NCBI RefSeq assembly: GCF_027247405.1
Contig: NZ_CP097463.1
Span: 1,674,001-1,738,000 of the forward strand
Source: Jatrophihabitans cynanchi
GTDB taxonomy: Bacteria > Actinomycetota > Actinomycetes > Mycobacteriales > Jatrophihabitantaceae
Length of the DNA: 64,000 nt
Direction of reading: 5' to 3'
Below are positions 50,298 to 61,938 of the stretch, piece after piece. Every line of letters begins with the position of its first letter. The first letter of the stretch is position 1. The translations under genes and the position numbers were made by a program. Under the pieces are notes generated by a model. The model did not search any database and was not told the DNA's origin. It worked only from the letters and a program-made list of their open reading frames with translations.

Positions 50298-51983
50298 ATG
50301 ACCGCACCGCGCACACCCTCTGCCGTCGATGCCGTGGCGGAGAAGTTCCTGAACCGCCATGCCGCCCTCGATCCGATGGTGGCTACCTACATCGGCGTCC
50401 CGGGCCACGACGGCGAGTTGCCCGACCTGACTCCCGACTGGCTCGAGTCGCTCTCGCAGCTGCGCCGGGACACGCTCGCCGAACTCGCGGCCGCCGAGCC
50501 CGCCGACGCGATCGACAAGGTCACCGTCGCGGCGTTGCGCGAGGAGTTGACGCTGCGCGAGGAGCTGCGGGCCGCGGGCACCGAGGAGTCCGACCTGTCC
50601 AACATCGCCTCGCCGCTGCAGGCCGTGCGCGACATCTTCGATCTCACCCCGACCTCGACCGCCGACGAGTGGGCGGACGTCGCCCGCCGGCTGGCCGCGG
50701 TGCCGCGCGCGATCGGCGGCTACGTCGAGTCGCTGCGGCTGGCTGCCTCACGCGGCGACGTTCGCGCGCGCCGACAGGTCGAGGCCGGCATCAAGCAGGC
50801 GGGCGACAACACCGGCCCGGACGGTTTCTTCGCCACCTTCGCGCGCGGCGCGGCGGTCGACGGCGCCGAGCTGCCGGCCACCCTGCGCGCGGAGCTGGAG
50901 CGCTCCGGCGCCGCCGCCGGCGAGGCGTACGCCGGGCTGGCGGCGTTCCTGCGCGACGAGCTGCTCCCGCAGGCCCCCGAGCGCGACGCCGTCGGGCGCG
51001 AGGCGTACGCGCTGCATTCGCGCTCGTTCCTCGGCGCGCGGATCGATCTGGAGGAGACCTACGCGTGGGGACAGCAGGAGCTGGCCCGGATCGGCGCCGA
51101 GATGCGCGCCACCGCCGAGCGGATCAAGCCGGGTGCGTCGGTCGCGGAGGCGATGGACCACCTGGACGCCGACCCCGGCCGCAAGCTCGCCGGCACCGAC
51201 GCGCTGCAGGCCTGGATGCAGGGCAAGTCCGACGCCGCGGTAGCCGCGCTGGCCGGCGCCCACTTCGACATCCCGGAGCCGATCCGCACGCTGGAGTGCA
51301 AGATCGCGCCGACGCCGTCCGGCGGCATCTACTACACGCCGCCGAGCGACGACCTGACGACCCGCCCCGGACGGATGTGGTGGGCGGTGCCCGAGGGCGT
51401 CACCGAGTTCTCCACGTGGCGCGAGCTGACCACCGTCTACCACGAGGGCGTGCCCGGCCACCACCTGCAGTGTGCGCAGACGATCTACCGGCGCGAGCTG
51501 CTCAACAGCTGGCGGCGCCTCGGCTCGTGGGTCAGCGGGCACGGCGAGGGCTGGGCGCTCTACGCGGAGCGGCTGATGGCCGACCTCGGCTTCCTGGACG
51601 ACCCGGCCGACTACCTCGGCATGCTGGACAGCCAGTCGCTGCGCGCCGCGCGGGTGGTGCTGGACATCGGCTTCCACTGCGGCTTCGAGGCGCCGGCCGA
51701 GCTGGGCGGCGGCGAGTGGACCTACGACAAGGCCTGGACGTTCCTCAACAACCACGTCTCGGTCGCCGAGGGGTTCCTGCGCTACGAGCTGGACCGCTAC
51801 CTGGGCTGGCCCGGCCAGGCGCCGTCCTACAAGATCGGTGAGCGGCTGTGGCTGCAGCTGCGCGACGACGCCCGCGCCAAGGCCGGCGACGCCTACGACC
51901 TGAAGGCGTTCCACCGCGAGGCGCTGGACATCGGCTCGGTCGGCCTGGACGTGCTGCGGGCGGCCGTCCTGAACGAGCTGTGA
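50298..51983 (+). CDS. DUF885-family metallopeptidase-like protein
   Basis: 561 residues. Zinc-peptidase signature HEGVPGHHLQ (about 381-390) with the downstream glutamate in SGHGEGWALYAERLM, the layout of DUF885 proteins, which are distant relatives of M3/M32 peptidases. GGIYYTPPSDD precedes the active site. No signal peptide, so cytoplasmic; a peptide substrate is assumed. Start ATG 50298 is supported by the hexamer. A strong hairpin terminator follows 1 nt after the stop. Confidence 0.88.
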   Translation: MTAPRTPSAVDAVAEKFLNRHAALDPMVATYIGVPGHDGELPDLTPDWLESLSQLRRDTLAELAAAEPADAIDKVTVAALREELTLREELRAAGTEESDLSNIASPLQAVRDIFDLTPTSTADEWADVARRLAAVPRAIGGYVESLRLAASRGDVRARRQVEAGIKQAGDNTGPDGFFATFARGAAVDGAELPATLRAELERSGAAAGEAYAGLAAFLRDELLPQAPERDAVGREAYALHSRSFLGARIDLEETYAWGQQELARIGAEMRATAERIKPGASVAEAMDHLDADPGRKLAGTDALQAWMQGKSDAAVAALAGAHFDIPEPIRTLECKIAPTPSGGIYYTPPSDDLTTRPGRMWWAVPEGVTEFSTWRELTTVYHEGVPGHHLQCAQTIYRRELLNSWRRLGSWVSGHGEGWALYAERLMADLGFLDDPADYLGMLDSQSLRAARVVLDIGFHCGFEAPAELGGGEWTYDKAWTFLNNHVSVAEGFLRYELDRYLGWPGQAPSYKIGERLWLQLRDDARAKAGDAYDLKAFHREALDIGSVGLDVLRAAVLNEL

Positions 51984-51984
51984 G

Positions 51985-52039
51985 CGTTGGCCCCGTAGCA
52001 GGGTCGCCGGCGGCGTGTTGCCCTGCTACGGGGCCAACG
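51985..52039. terminator. bidirectional terminator between the DUF885 gene and mdh
   Basis: Perfect 19-bp inverted repeat: CGTTGGCCCCGTAGCAGGG (51985-52003) and its exact complement at 52021-52039, with a 17-nt loop. It begins 1 nt past one stop and ends 1 nt before the other, serving both convergent genes. No T-run. Confidence 0.9.
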
Positions 52040-52040
52040 G

Positions 52041-54179
<2,139 letters not shown>

Positions 54180-54183
<4 letters not shown>

Positions 54184-55085
54184 GGTCGCCCATCCTGCCA
54201 GCCGTCGCGGGCGGCCCGGTTGCCCGGCCCGTCCGGCGGTGGTGCTACTCGGCCGGAGGCGCGCTGTCGTACGGGCCGGCCGGCGGGTTCGTCGGGTGCT
54301 GCGGGGCCCGTCGGCTGCGTGCCGTACGGCTGCGGCGCAACGTACGGTTGCGGTGCGCCTGACTGCTCCTGCGGCGGGTACGGCTGGCCGGCGAGCGGCC
54401 GGCTGAGCGGTGCGGGCGGGAGCGGAGCTGATGTCGGCGCTGGCGTCGGCGCTGATGTCGATGCGGCACGGCCGGCCAGCAGGAGCAGTACGCCACCGGC
54501 GATCGCGATCACCCCGCCGGCGACGGTGAGCCACAGGCCGACCTGCGGCCCGCGACTGAGCTCGAGGTCGACGCCCGATGCCTTGGCGAACTTGATGTAG
54601 CCGCTCCAGCCGTAGGTCTTGCCGCCGTCGGTGAACCGGTACTGCGACGTGACCACGAACCAGGCGATCACGACACACACCAGCGCCACGACGCCCGCCG
54701 CGATCGCGGCCTTGCCGGCGGAGGAGAACGGGTGGGCCGAGCCTCGCGAGAAGCGCGACTGCCTGCCGAGGATCAGCAGGAGGACACCCACCCCGACCAC
54801 CACGAGCAGGATCGGGCCGAGCAGGCCGATCTTGCCGTCGTCCCAGGCGTGGACCGCATCCGCCGCGTTCTGGGTCGCCGACTGCCCCTGATAGCTGATC
54901 TTGCCCTGCGGGCGGAACCACGGCGTGAAGGCGCCGATCAGGCCCAGAACGCCCGCCAGCGGGATGAGCCAGGCGTGCTGCGGTGGCTTCACCTGTTGCC
55001 TCGTCAGATAGCCGGACGCAGGGGGCGGCGGCACCGGCGATCCGGGTGCCGGGGCGGCACTGGGCGGTGGCGGGTACGAGGTCAT
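54180..55085 (-). CDS. proline-rich membrane protein of unknown function
   Basis: 301 residues. Pro-rich N-terminal tail ([13 protein letters not shown]), four hydrophobic helices ([73 protein letters not shown]) and a C-terminal Pro/Gln/Ala-rich tail ([20 protein letters not shown]). The extracytoplasmic loop includes [18 protein letters not shown]. Same architecture as the two paralogues 4-5 kb away, though without their FDPKSVN motif. Cotranscribed with folD by a 4-nt overlap. No function recognised. Confidence 0.8.
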
Positions 55086-55146
55086 GGCTCTCCGGGGAGA
55101 GGTTGCTGCGGCGGGCTGCCGGGCCGGCTATGCCCCGACGGACCTG

Positions 55147-56709
55147 TCAGTGGGCGAAATGACGCGTGCCGGTCAGGTACATCGTCGCGCCGGCCGCCGC
55201 GACCGCCTCGATGACCTCCGCGTCGCGGATCGAGCCGCCGGGCTGCACGATCACGCGCACGCCCGCGTCGAGCAGCACCTGCGCGCCGTCGGCGAACGGG
55301 AAGTACGCGTCGGACGCGGCGACGGCACCCGCCACCCGATCACCGGCGCGCGCCACCGCCAACCGGCACGAGTCGACGCGGTTGACCTGGCCCATACCGA
55401 CGCCGACGGTCGCACCGCCGCGCGCCAGCAGGATCGCGTTCGACTTCACCGCGCGCAGCGCCCGCCAGGCGAACACCAGGTCGGCAAAGGCCTTCTCGTC
55501 CAGGGCAGCGCCGCACGCGAGCGTCCAGGTTGCCGGGTCGTCGCCGGGTGCGTCGATCCGGTCGGCGCTCTGGACCAGCAGTCCGCCGGAGACCGGGCGC
55601 GTCTCCACGCTGGGCTCGCTCGAGCGGGCCCGCGCGATCAGCACGCGCAGGTCCTTCTTCTTGGCCCATCGCTCGAGCACGCCGTCCTCGTAGCCGGGCG
55701 CCACGACGACCTCGGTGAAGATCGGTCCGAGCTGGTCGGCCATCGCCATCGAGACCGGACGGTTCGTGGCGACCACCCCGCCGTACGCGCTTGCCGAATC
55801 GCACTCGTGCGCCTTTCGGTGCGCCTCGGCAATGTCCGCGCCGACAGCGATGCCGCACGGGTTGGCATGCTTGATGATGGCCACGCACGGCTCGCTGAAG
55901 TCGTACGCGGCCTTCCATGCGGCGTCGGCGTCGACGTAGTTGTTGTAGCTCATCTCCTTGCCGGCAAGCTGTTCGGCGTTCGCGATCCCTTCGCCGCCGG
56001 AGTTCGCCGGTTGGATGTACAGTGCCGCCTGCTGGTGCGGGTTCTCGCCGTACCGCAGTACCGCGGCCCGCTCGTACGACGCGGCGATCCAGCCGGGGAA
56101 CTGCGTCTGCGGCTCGCTCGCCACGTCCGACCCGAGCCAGGACGCGACGGCGATGTCATAGGACGCGGTGTGCCGGAACGCCTCGCGCGCAAACCGCTGC
56201 CGGTCGGCGAGCTCGAAGCCGCCGGCGCGGACCGCGTCCAGCACCTCGGCATAGTGCGACGGCGAGACGATCACCGTCATCGAGCCGTGGTTCTTCGCCG
56301 ACGCGCGCACCATGGCCGGCCCGCCGATGTCGATCTGCTCGACGATCTCCGGCGCACTCGCACCGCTGGCCACCGTCTCGGCGAACGGGTACAGGTTCGC
56401 GATCAGCAGCTGGAACGGTGCAATGCCCAGCTCGCTGATCTTCGCCACGTGCTCTGGATCGTTCTGGTCGGCGAGCAGGCCGGCGTGCACGTGCGGGTGC
56501 AGCGTCTTCACCCGGCCGCCGAGGATCTCCGGGAACCCGGTGACCTCCTCCACCGGAGTCACCGGCACGCCCAGGTCGCGGATGCGTGCCGCGGTCGAGC
56601 CGGTCGAGACGATCTCGACGCCCGCCTCGTGCAGGCCGCGGGCCAGCTCGTCCAGACCGGTCTTGTCGTAGACGCTGACCAGCGCGCGGGTGATGGCGAT
56701 CTTGCTCAT
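55147..56709 (-). CDS. purH: AICAR transformylase/IMP cyclohydrolase
   Basis: Last two steps of de novo IMP synthesis. 520 residues. N-terminal cyclohydrolase (MGS-like) domain with [15 protein letters not shown] and [15 protein letters not shown]-terminal transformylase with [38 protein letters not shown] and the ends [19 protein letters not shown] overlaps the purN stop by 4 nt. Confidence 0.97.
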   Translation of the reverse strand: MSKIAITRALVSVYDKTGLDELARGLHEAGVEIVSTGSTAARIRDLGVPVTPVEEVTGFPEILGGRVKTLHPHVHAGLLADQNDPEHVAKISELGIAPFQLLIANLYPFAETVASGASAPEIVEQIDIGGPAMVRASAKNHGSMTVIVSPSHYAEVLDAVRAGGFELADRQRFAREAFRHTASYDIAVASWLGSDVASEPQTQFPGWIAASYERAAVLRYGENPHQQAALYIQPANSGGEGIANAEQLAGKEMSYNNYVDADAAWKAAYDFSEPCVAIIKHANPCGIAVGADIAEAHRKAHECDSASAYGGVVATNRPVSMAMADQLGPIFTEVVVAPGYEDGVLERWAKKKDLRVLIARARSSEPSVETRPVSGGLLVQSADRIDAPGDDPATWTLACGAALDEKAFADLVFAWRALRAVKSNAILLARGGATVGVGMGQVNRVDSCRLAVARAGDRVAGAVAASDAYFPFADGAQVLLDAGVRVIVQPGGSIRDAEVIEAVAAAGATMYLTGTRHFAH

Positions 56710-57266
56710 TCAATCTCCTTGCACAGCAGGCGAATCGTCTCGATGTAGAGCGGCTTCTCGGCGGCTTGGATGCGCTCGCGCAGCGTGTTCTCGTCATCGC
56801 CCGGTTCGACGGCGACGGGAACCTGGGCGATCACCGGGCCGGTGTCGACGCCCTCGTCGACCCAGTGCACGGTGACTCCGGTGCGGTCCGCACCGGCGGC
56901 GAGCGCGTCGCGGATCGCGTGCGCGCCGGGGAAGGCGGGCAGCAGCGCCGGGTGGGTGTTCACGATCCGGAACCGGGTCACGATCTCGTGCGCGAGCAGC
57001 CGCATGAACCCGGCGAGCACCACCAGGTCCGGTTCGAACGCAGCGATCCGCTCGGCCAGCGCGGCGTTCCACGCGGCCCGATCGGGTTGGTCACGCAACG
57101 CGACGGCGAAGGTGGGCACGCCAGCGGCCCCGGATCGCGTCATCGCCGCGCACCCCGGGACGTCCGTGCCGGCGGCGACCACGAGCGGCCGCAGCACCGG
57201 ATCGTCGAGGATCGCCTGCAACGTGGTGCCGCTGCCCGACGCGAGGACGACAAGGCGGGCCGGCAC
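56706..57266 (-). CDS. purN: phosphoribosylglycinamide formyltransferase
   Basis: GAR transformylase, 10-formyl-THF-dependent. 186 residues. [15 protein letters not shown] phosphate loop, LAGFMRLL, the catalytic Asn/His segment [15 protein letters not shown] and [17 protein letters not shown] with catalytic Asp. GTG start 57266 preceded by TAGGCT at 8 nt. First of a purN-purH unit. Confidence 0.96.
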   Translation of the reverse strand: MPARLVVLASGSGTTLQAILDDPVLRPLVVAAGTDVPGCAAMTRSGAAGVPTFAVALRDQPDRAAWNAALAERIAAFEPDLVVLAGFMRLLAHEIVTRFRIVNTHPALLPAFPGAHAIRDALAAGADRTGVTVHWVDEGVDTGPVIAQVPVAVEPGDDENTLRERIQAAEKPLYIETIRLLCKEIE

Positions 57267-57274
57267 GTTCCGGG

Positions 57275-57280
57275 AGCCTA
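57275..57280 (-). promoter_or_regulatory. -10-like hexamer of purNH
   Basis: TAGGCT, 8 nt before the purN GTG. The TAG stop of the DUF6350 gene (57278-57280) is its first half. Confidence 0.45.
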
Positions 57281-58645
57281 CCCGGCGCGCTGGGAGCCAC
57301 CGCCGGCGTCGTCCGCATCGTCCGCGCCGGGATTCTGGCCGGCCGGTGACCGCACCGCGTCGGCGAGCAGTTGCAGCCGGCCGGCGGCGTCAGCGCGGCC
57401 CGATACGCCGGTGCCGCGTGCCCGGCTGACGAAGCGGGAGCGGGCGGCCGCCACACCGAGTCCTGCCGACGCCACGCCCGCGACGGCCACACCGGCGCTG
57501 AGGGCGAACCGCCACGGCGACGGCCCGATCGTGCTCAGGCCGCCCGCGCCGATCGCGCCGCCGGCCTGCCAGCCGAGCACGATCAGGCCCAGCAACACCC
57601 CGGCGGTCGCGGACCCGATCAACTGCCAGCGCGCGGCCCATGCGTCCTCGCGGCAGGCCAGTCGGGCGAGCAGCAGTCCGGCGAGCAGCGGGGTCAGCGC
57701 CATCAGCACCCAGACCGGCGCGTTCGCACCCGAGCCGTCCGGCATCGCACCCAGCAGCGGGAACGCCGGCAGCACGCCGTGCGCGGTCGTGAAGGCGCTC
57801 GCGCTCGACCCGCCTACGGCGAACCCCGGGCCGGCCAGGTACGCGGCCCCGGCGACGGCCGCGTTGGGCGCGGCGAGAACTCCCAGCAGCAGCACCGGGA
57901 CGCCGCCCCAGCCACCGCCGACCTGCGCGGACAGCGCCTCGATCCGGGCGTGGTGCACGACAGCGGAACCGGCGGCAAGCAGTGCCCCGGCGGCGAGGTA
58001 CACGCACAGCGCGACACCTGCCCCGCGCGCTCCTGCCCGAACGGACGCCGGGGTCCGTTCGGCCAGCAGATCGGACAGCGGTGAGTACAGCACCAGCGCC
58101 GTGCCGCCGCTGAACGCGAACAGCAGGAACGCCGCCGCGGCCACGCCGAGGAACGGTGCATCGCTGGTGCCGAGGGTGGCGTACGGGACGGCGAGGAGGC
58201 AGCAGCCGGTGAAGCTGACCGCCTGGGCAAGGCCGGCGAGCGCGAGCCGTAGCGGATCGCACTCGCCGATGCCGGCCGCCGCGTCGGCCAGTCCCGCACC
58301 GGCTCGCCAGGCAGTGATCGCGACGGCCCCCAGCATGCCGAGCGGCAGGAACGAGGCGGACGTGCCGTCGACCGTGACGCCGCCGTGCAGCGCGGCCAGG
58401 AAGGTGAGCAGCCCGGCATGGATGGCCGAGTGGGCGCGCCCGCCCGGCCCGGACACCGGCAGCCAGCAGACTGCGACGGCGAGGATGCCGACCGTCGCGC
58501 AGACGATTGCCGCGCCCGCGCCGGTCCAGGTCGCGGCGCGCCACAGCGAGCGGCCGGCAGCGCGGGGCACCACGCTGCGCCGCGCGGCAGCGCCGTCGTT
58601 CGGCGCGGCCGACGGCTCGCTGCAGTGCTCGCGCGGGCCAGGCAT
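57278..58645 (-). CDS. DUF6350-family multi-pass membrane protein
   Basis: 455 residues with ten or more hydrophobic helices rich in Ala and Gly: WTGAGAAIVCATVGILAVAVCWL, HSAIHAGLLTFLAALHGGVTVDG, LPLGMLGAVAITAWRAGAGLADA. This resembles the actinobacterial DUF6350 (PerM-like) family found near purN/purH in Streptomyces and mycobacteria. In mycobacteria PerM has been linked to cell division under stress; a similar role is only inferred. Ends in a polar tail with GADDADDAGGG. Confidence 0.82.
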   Translation of the reverse strand: MPGPREHCSEPSAAPNDGAAARRSVVPRAAGRSLWRAATWTGAGAAIVCATVGILAVAVCWLPVSGPGGRAHSAIHAGLLTFLAALHGGVTVDGTSASFLPLGMLGAVAITAWRAGAGLADAAAGIGECDPLRLALAGLAQAVSFTGCCLLAVPYATLGTSDAPFLGVAAAAFLLFAFSGGTALVLYSPLSDLLAERTPASVRAGARGAGVALCVYLAAGALLAAGSAVVHHARIEALSAQVGGGWGGVPVLLLGVLAAPNAAVAGAAYLAGPGFAVGGSSASAFTTAHGVLPAFPLLGAMPDGSGANAPVWVLMALTPLLAGLLLARLACREDAWAARWQLIGSATAGVLLGLIVLGWQAGGAIGAGGLSTIGPSPWRFALSAGVAVAGVASAGLGVAAARSRFVSRARGTGVSGRADAAGRLQLLADAVRSPAGQNPGADDADDAGGGSQRAG

Positions 58646-58722
58646 CAGTTCAGGCTGGCAAACCGCCCGGGCGATCCGGCGCAGACGCGCCGACTGCGGC
58701 GAGTTCTTATCCGCAGACGCAG

Positions 58723-59895
58723 CTACTGCGGCGGCTGATCACCCGGTTCCGGACGCTCGTGCTGCGGCGCGGTGGCCGGCGGTGCCGGAGGCGGCGGCGC
58801 CTGCTGCGGCGCGGGTGGCACGGGTGGCGCGGCCTGCTGCGGGCGCGGCTGCGGCGCGGGCGGCTGCGGCGCGGGCGGCTGCGGCGCGGGCGGCTGCGGC
58901 GCGGGTGGCTGCGGCGCGGGTGGCTGCGGCGCTGACCCTGGGGCAGGCGGCGGGTAGCCGGGCTGCTGGCCGTAACCCGGTTGCTGCCCGTAACCAGGTT
59001 GCTGCCCGTAACCAGGCTGCGCACCGGGCTGCTGGCCGTAACCAGGCTGCGCACCGGGCTGCTGGCCGTAACCAGGCTGCGCACCGGGTTGCTGCCCGTA
59101 GCCGGGTTGCTGCCCGTAACCAGGCTGCGCACCGGGTTGCTGCCCGTACCCGAGTTGCGCACCGGGCTGCTGCCCGTACCCAGGTTGCTGCCCGTAACCA
59201 GGCTGCTGCCCGTAACCAGGCTGGCCGTACCCGGGCTGGCCGTACGGCGCCGTGCCCCCCGTACCCGGGTATCCGGCGGGCGCCGAACCCGTCGGGCGCA
59301 GCGTGCCGAACCCGCCGGTCTGCTGCACGCGCAGCACGGCTACGACCAGGGCGATGATCAGCAGGATCAACACGATCCAGTACGCCCAGCCGTGGCCGGC
59401 GTCCACGTCGCTGGCGCCGGAGTCGATCGTGGTCCCCTTGTAGTCGCCGTCCGGGATGACGGCCAGCGCGATCAGCGTGAAGATCACGCCGAGTGCCAGG
59501 CCGCCGATGCCGATCAGGCGGGCCGGAACGGGCAGGGAGACGTGCGGCGCCAAGATCGCGACTGCGATCGCCGCGGCGGCGATCAGCGCGAGCAGCACGC
59601 CGAACCAGCCGAAGAACCCGTGCCAGGCGCTGTTGCCTATGCCGTCGCACACGTCCTTGTACTGGCCGCGGTACTGCGCCGGCACGTCGGACAGGTGCTT
59701 GCACACCTGGTCGGCGTCCGAACCCTTCGCGGCGTAGTTGTAGTAGCTGAAGAAGGAGAAGATGAGCGCGAGCACCGAGGCGCCGACGGCCGCCCAGTCA
59801 AGCGGGTTGACCGATTTCGGGTCGAAGCCGGCCCGGGGTGTCCCGTAGCCGGTTGGCGGCGGGCCGGCCTGGCCTGGTGGCGGATACGCGGACAT
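58723..59895 (-). CDS. membrane protein with GYGQQPG and PAPQP repeat tails
   Basis: 390 residues. N-terminal Pro/Gly tail, conserved [11 protein letters not shown] (about 24-34), four helices ([82 protein letters not shown]) with a Cys-containing loop (DQVCKH, KDVCDG), then about 190 residues of low-complexity tail: GYGQQPG(AQP) repeats followed by PAPQP repeats, ending [14 protein letters not shown]. The tail should be cytoplasmic and disordered, prion-like in composition. Paralogue of the next gene upstream. Function unknown; protein-protein scaffolding is one possibility. Confidence 0.82.
   Translation of the reverse strand: MSAYPPPGQAGPPPTGYGTPRAGFDPKSVNPLDWAAVGASVLALIFSFFSYYNYAAKGSDADQVCKHLSDVPAQYRGQYKDVCDGIGNSAWHGFFGWFGVLLALIAAAAIAVAILAPHVSLPVPARLIGIGGLALGVIFTLIALAVIPDGDYKGTTIDSGASDVDAGHGWAYWIVLILLIIALVVAVLRVQQTGGFGTLRPTGSAPAGYPGTGGTAPYGQPGYGQPGYGQQPGYGQQPGYGQQPGAQLGYGQQPGAQPGYGQQPGYGQQPGAQPGYGQQPGAQPGYGQQPGAQPGYGQQPGYGQQPGYGQQPGYPPPAPGSAPQPPAPQPPAPQPPAPQPPAPQPPAPQPRPQQAAPPVPPAPQQAPPPPAPPATAPQHERPEPGDQPPQ
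58846..59250 (-). repeat. two adjacent in-frame minisatellites (PAPQP and GYGQQPG)
   Basis: From about 58846 to 58933, six copies of a 15-bp unit (GGCGGCTGCGGCGCG and close variants) encode PAPQP. From about 58959 to 59250, 21- to 30-bp units built on CCGTAACCAGGCTGC encode GYGQQPG or [10 protein letters not shown]. Neighbouring copies are nearly identical at DNA level. Confidence 0.9.
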
Positions 59896-59979
59896 TGGTA
59901 CACCAGCCTCTCGTGGCGCGCCGCGGCGCGCGGGAGTCGGGACGAGCTACCGGACGACTGTATCGCCCCTTTGAGACGG

Positions 59980-60016
59980 CTGTGCCGGGGCACGCAGTTT
60001 GCGTGCCCCGGCACAG
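59980..60016. terminator. terminator hairpin between the two paralogous membrane-protein genes
   Basis: Perfect 16-bp stem CTGTGCCGGGGCACGC / GCGTGCCCCGGCACAG with a 5-nt loop, 21 bp beyond the stop of the 60037 gene. It separates the paralogues into different transcripts. Confidence 0.85.
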
Positions 60017-60036
60017 TTTGACCGGATACGGCAGTA

Positions 60037-60819
60037 TCAGCGCGGCGGTCCCTGCGGCGGCGGTCCCTGCGGCGGGGCACCGTACTGCGGCGGACCCTGC
60101 GGCGGGCCTTGGGGCGGGGCACCGTACGGCGGCGGACCCGCCGGCGGCTGACCGGCCGGGCCACCCGCACCGTGCGCACCGGGTGCGTGCCCACCGATGT
60201 TCGGGATGCCGCCGAGCGCGCCGGGCAGCTTGCCGCCCCCTTGCTGGAAGCGCATCAGCGAGAGCACCAGCCCGGCGATGATCACGATCAGGCTGATCCA
60301 GTAACCGAAGCCGTGCCCCTCGTCCACGTACTTGTCGTAGCCCGGGCCACCGCCCAGGTAGTCCGGCACGACGAACAGCGCCAGGATGACGCAGAGCGTG
60401 GCGACCGCGTAGCAGCCGAGACCGATGAGCCGGTTCGGGAACGGCAGCTTGACCTGCGGCATGAACAGCTCCAGTGCGACGAGCGCGGAGCCGACCACGG
60501 CGAGCAGCATCGCGAACCAGCCGAAGAAGCCGTTCCACGCGCTCTCGGTCAGGTTGTAGTTGTCACACAGATCGCCGCAGTTCTTGGCGCTGAAGCTGTA
60601 GTAGCTGACGAAGGAGAAGATGAACGCCAGCAGGCCCGCGCCCATGATTCCCCAGTCGAGCTGGTTCACCGACTTCGGGTCGAAGCTCGCGCGTGCCGGC
60701 ATCCCGGCTCCGGGCGGCGGCCCCCAGGCGCCCGGTGGCGGGCCGCCCTGTGGGCCGCCGGGCGGCGGTGGCGGTGGTGATGCCGGTGGTGGTGGTGGTG
60801 GCGGCGGTTGGAACGTCAT
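60037..60819 (-). CDS. membrane protein, paralogue with FDPKSVN motif and P/G-rich tails
   Basis: 260 residues. Pro-rich N terminus (PPPPPPPP, then GGPQGGPPPGAWGPPPGAG), FDPKSVNQLDW (about 46-56), four helices aligned with those of the downstream paralogue, a loop with CGDLCDNYNL, GFFGWFAMLLAVVGSALVAL, and a C-terminal tail of PPYGAPPQGPPQ-type repeats. The shared motif, loop cysteines and FFGWF segment show common origin by duplication. Ribosome site GAGGAG before ATG 60819. Function unknown. Confidence 0.82.
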   Translation of the reverse strand: MTFQPPPPPPPPASPPPPPPGGPQGGPPPGAWGPPPGAGMPARASFDPKSVNQLDWGIMGAGLLAFIFSFVSYYSFSAKNCGDLCDNYNLTESAWNGFFGWFAMLLAVVGSALVALELFMPQVKLPFPNRLIGLGCYAVATLCVILALFVVPDYLGGGPGYDKYVDEGHGFGYWISLIVIIAGLVLSLMRFQQGGGKLPGALGGIPNIGGHAPGAHGAGGPAGQPPAGPPPYGAPPQGPPQGPPQYGAPPQGPPPQGPPR

Positions 60820-60965
60820 GGCGTTCTCCTCGTCGAAGTTGTGTCCCTCTTAGCTCGCAAAGCTAGCGCCAACCCACGGCATAGCAAACAATGAACACGC
60901 CGATGCACCCTTTCGGGAGGCGCGAATGTCCGAATTGCCGGACGATTCTGCCCGGACGGACGCGA

Positions 60966-61003
60966 ACGGCGGGGCGGCTCGCCTGCGCGAACCGCCCCGC
61001 CGT
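60966..61003. terminator. terminator after sucD
   Basis: Perfect 12-bp stem ACGGCGGGGCGG / CCGCCCCGCCGT, 14-nt loop, starting 18 bp past the sucD stop on the minus strand. The rest of the 200-bp gap (60820-61020) shows TAGCT...AGCTA symmetry near 60849-60865 upstream of the 60819 gene and nothing else I recognise. Confidence 0.8.
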
Positions 61004-61020
61004 GATCGTCCGGCGCTGCC

Positions 61021-61899
61021 TCAGCCGGAGACGATCTCCCGCATCAACTGCGCGGTCTCGCTGGGCGTCCGGCCCACCTTGACCCCGGCGGCCTCGAGCG
61101 CTTCCTTCTTCGCCTGCGCGGTACCGGACGAGCCGGACACGATCGCGCCGGCGTGGCCCATCGTCTTGCCCTCGGGCGCGGTGAAGCCGGCGACGTAGCC
61201 GACGACCGGCTTGCGCACGTTGGCCTGGATGTACGCGGCAGCACGCTCCTCGGCGTCGCCGCCGATCTCGCCGATCATCACGATCGCGTCGGTCTCGTCG
61301 TCGTTCTGGAACGCCTCGAGACAGTCGATGTGCGTGGTGCCGATGATCGGGTCGCCGCCGATGCCGACGCAGGTGGAGAAGCCGAGATCGCGCAGCTCGT
61401 ACATCATCTGGTAGGTCAGCGTGCCGGACTTGGACACCAGGCCGATGCGTCCGGCCTTGGTGATGTCGGCCGGGATGATGCCGGCGTTCGACTTGCCGGG
61501 ACTGATCAGGCCCGGGCAGTTCGGCCCGATGATGCGCGTCTGCTTCCCTTGCGCGTAGGCCCAGAACGCCGCGGTGTCATGGACGGCGACGCCCTCGGTG
61601 ATCACCACCGCGAGCGGGATCTGCGCGTCGATCGCCTCGATCACCGAGTCCTTGGTGAACGCCGGCGGGACGAACCCGACGGCCACGTTCGCGCCGGTCT
61701 CGGCCATCGCGTCGGCCACCGTGCCGAACACCGGCAGCGAGGTGTCGCCGAACTCGGACTTCGTCCCGGCCTTGCGGGCGTTGACGCCGCCGACGACGTT
61801 GGCCCCCGAGGCGAGCATGCGCGCGGTGTGCTTCATGCCCTCCGAGCCGGTCATGCCCTGGACGATGATCCGGCTGTTCTCGTCGAGAAAGATGCTCAT
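61021..61899 (-). CDS. sucD: succinyl-CoA synthetase alpha subunit
   Basis: Substrate-level phosphorylation step of the TCA cycle. 292 residues. CoA-binding [40 protein letters not shown] and the phosphohistidine loop [12 protein letters not shown] 61899 selected; five more in-frame residues upstream lie in the sucC-sucD spacer. 39 nt separate it from sucC. Confidence 0.97.
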   Translation of the reverse strand: MSIFLDENSRIIVQGMTGSEGMKHTARMLASGANVVGGVNARKAGTKSEFGDTSLPVFGTVADAMAETGANVAVGFVPPAFTKDSVIEAIDAQIPLAVVITEGVAVHDTAAFWAYAQGKQTRIIGPNCPGLISPGKSNAGIIPADITKAGRIGLVSKSGTLTYQMMYELRDLGFSTCVGIGGDPIIGTTHIDCLEAFQNDDETDAIVMIGEIGGDAEERAAAYIQANVRKPVVGYVAGFTAPEGKTMGHAGAIVSGSSGTAQAKKEALEAAGVKVGRTPSETAQLMREIVSG

Positions 61900-61938
61900 T
61901 TGCTCACTCCGCAAGCGTCATTCGCAGTTGCCATTGCC

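Noticed and set aside
58846-59250. Regularly spaced repeats as a possible CRISPR array
   Set aside because: No unique spacers, period is a multiple of three, and the repeats are translated as PAPQP and GYGQQPG.
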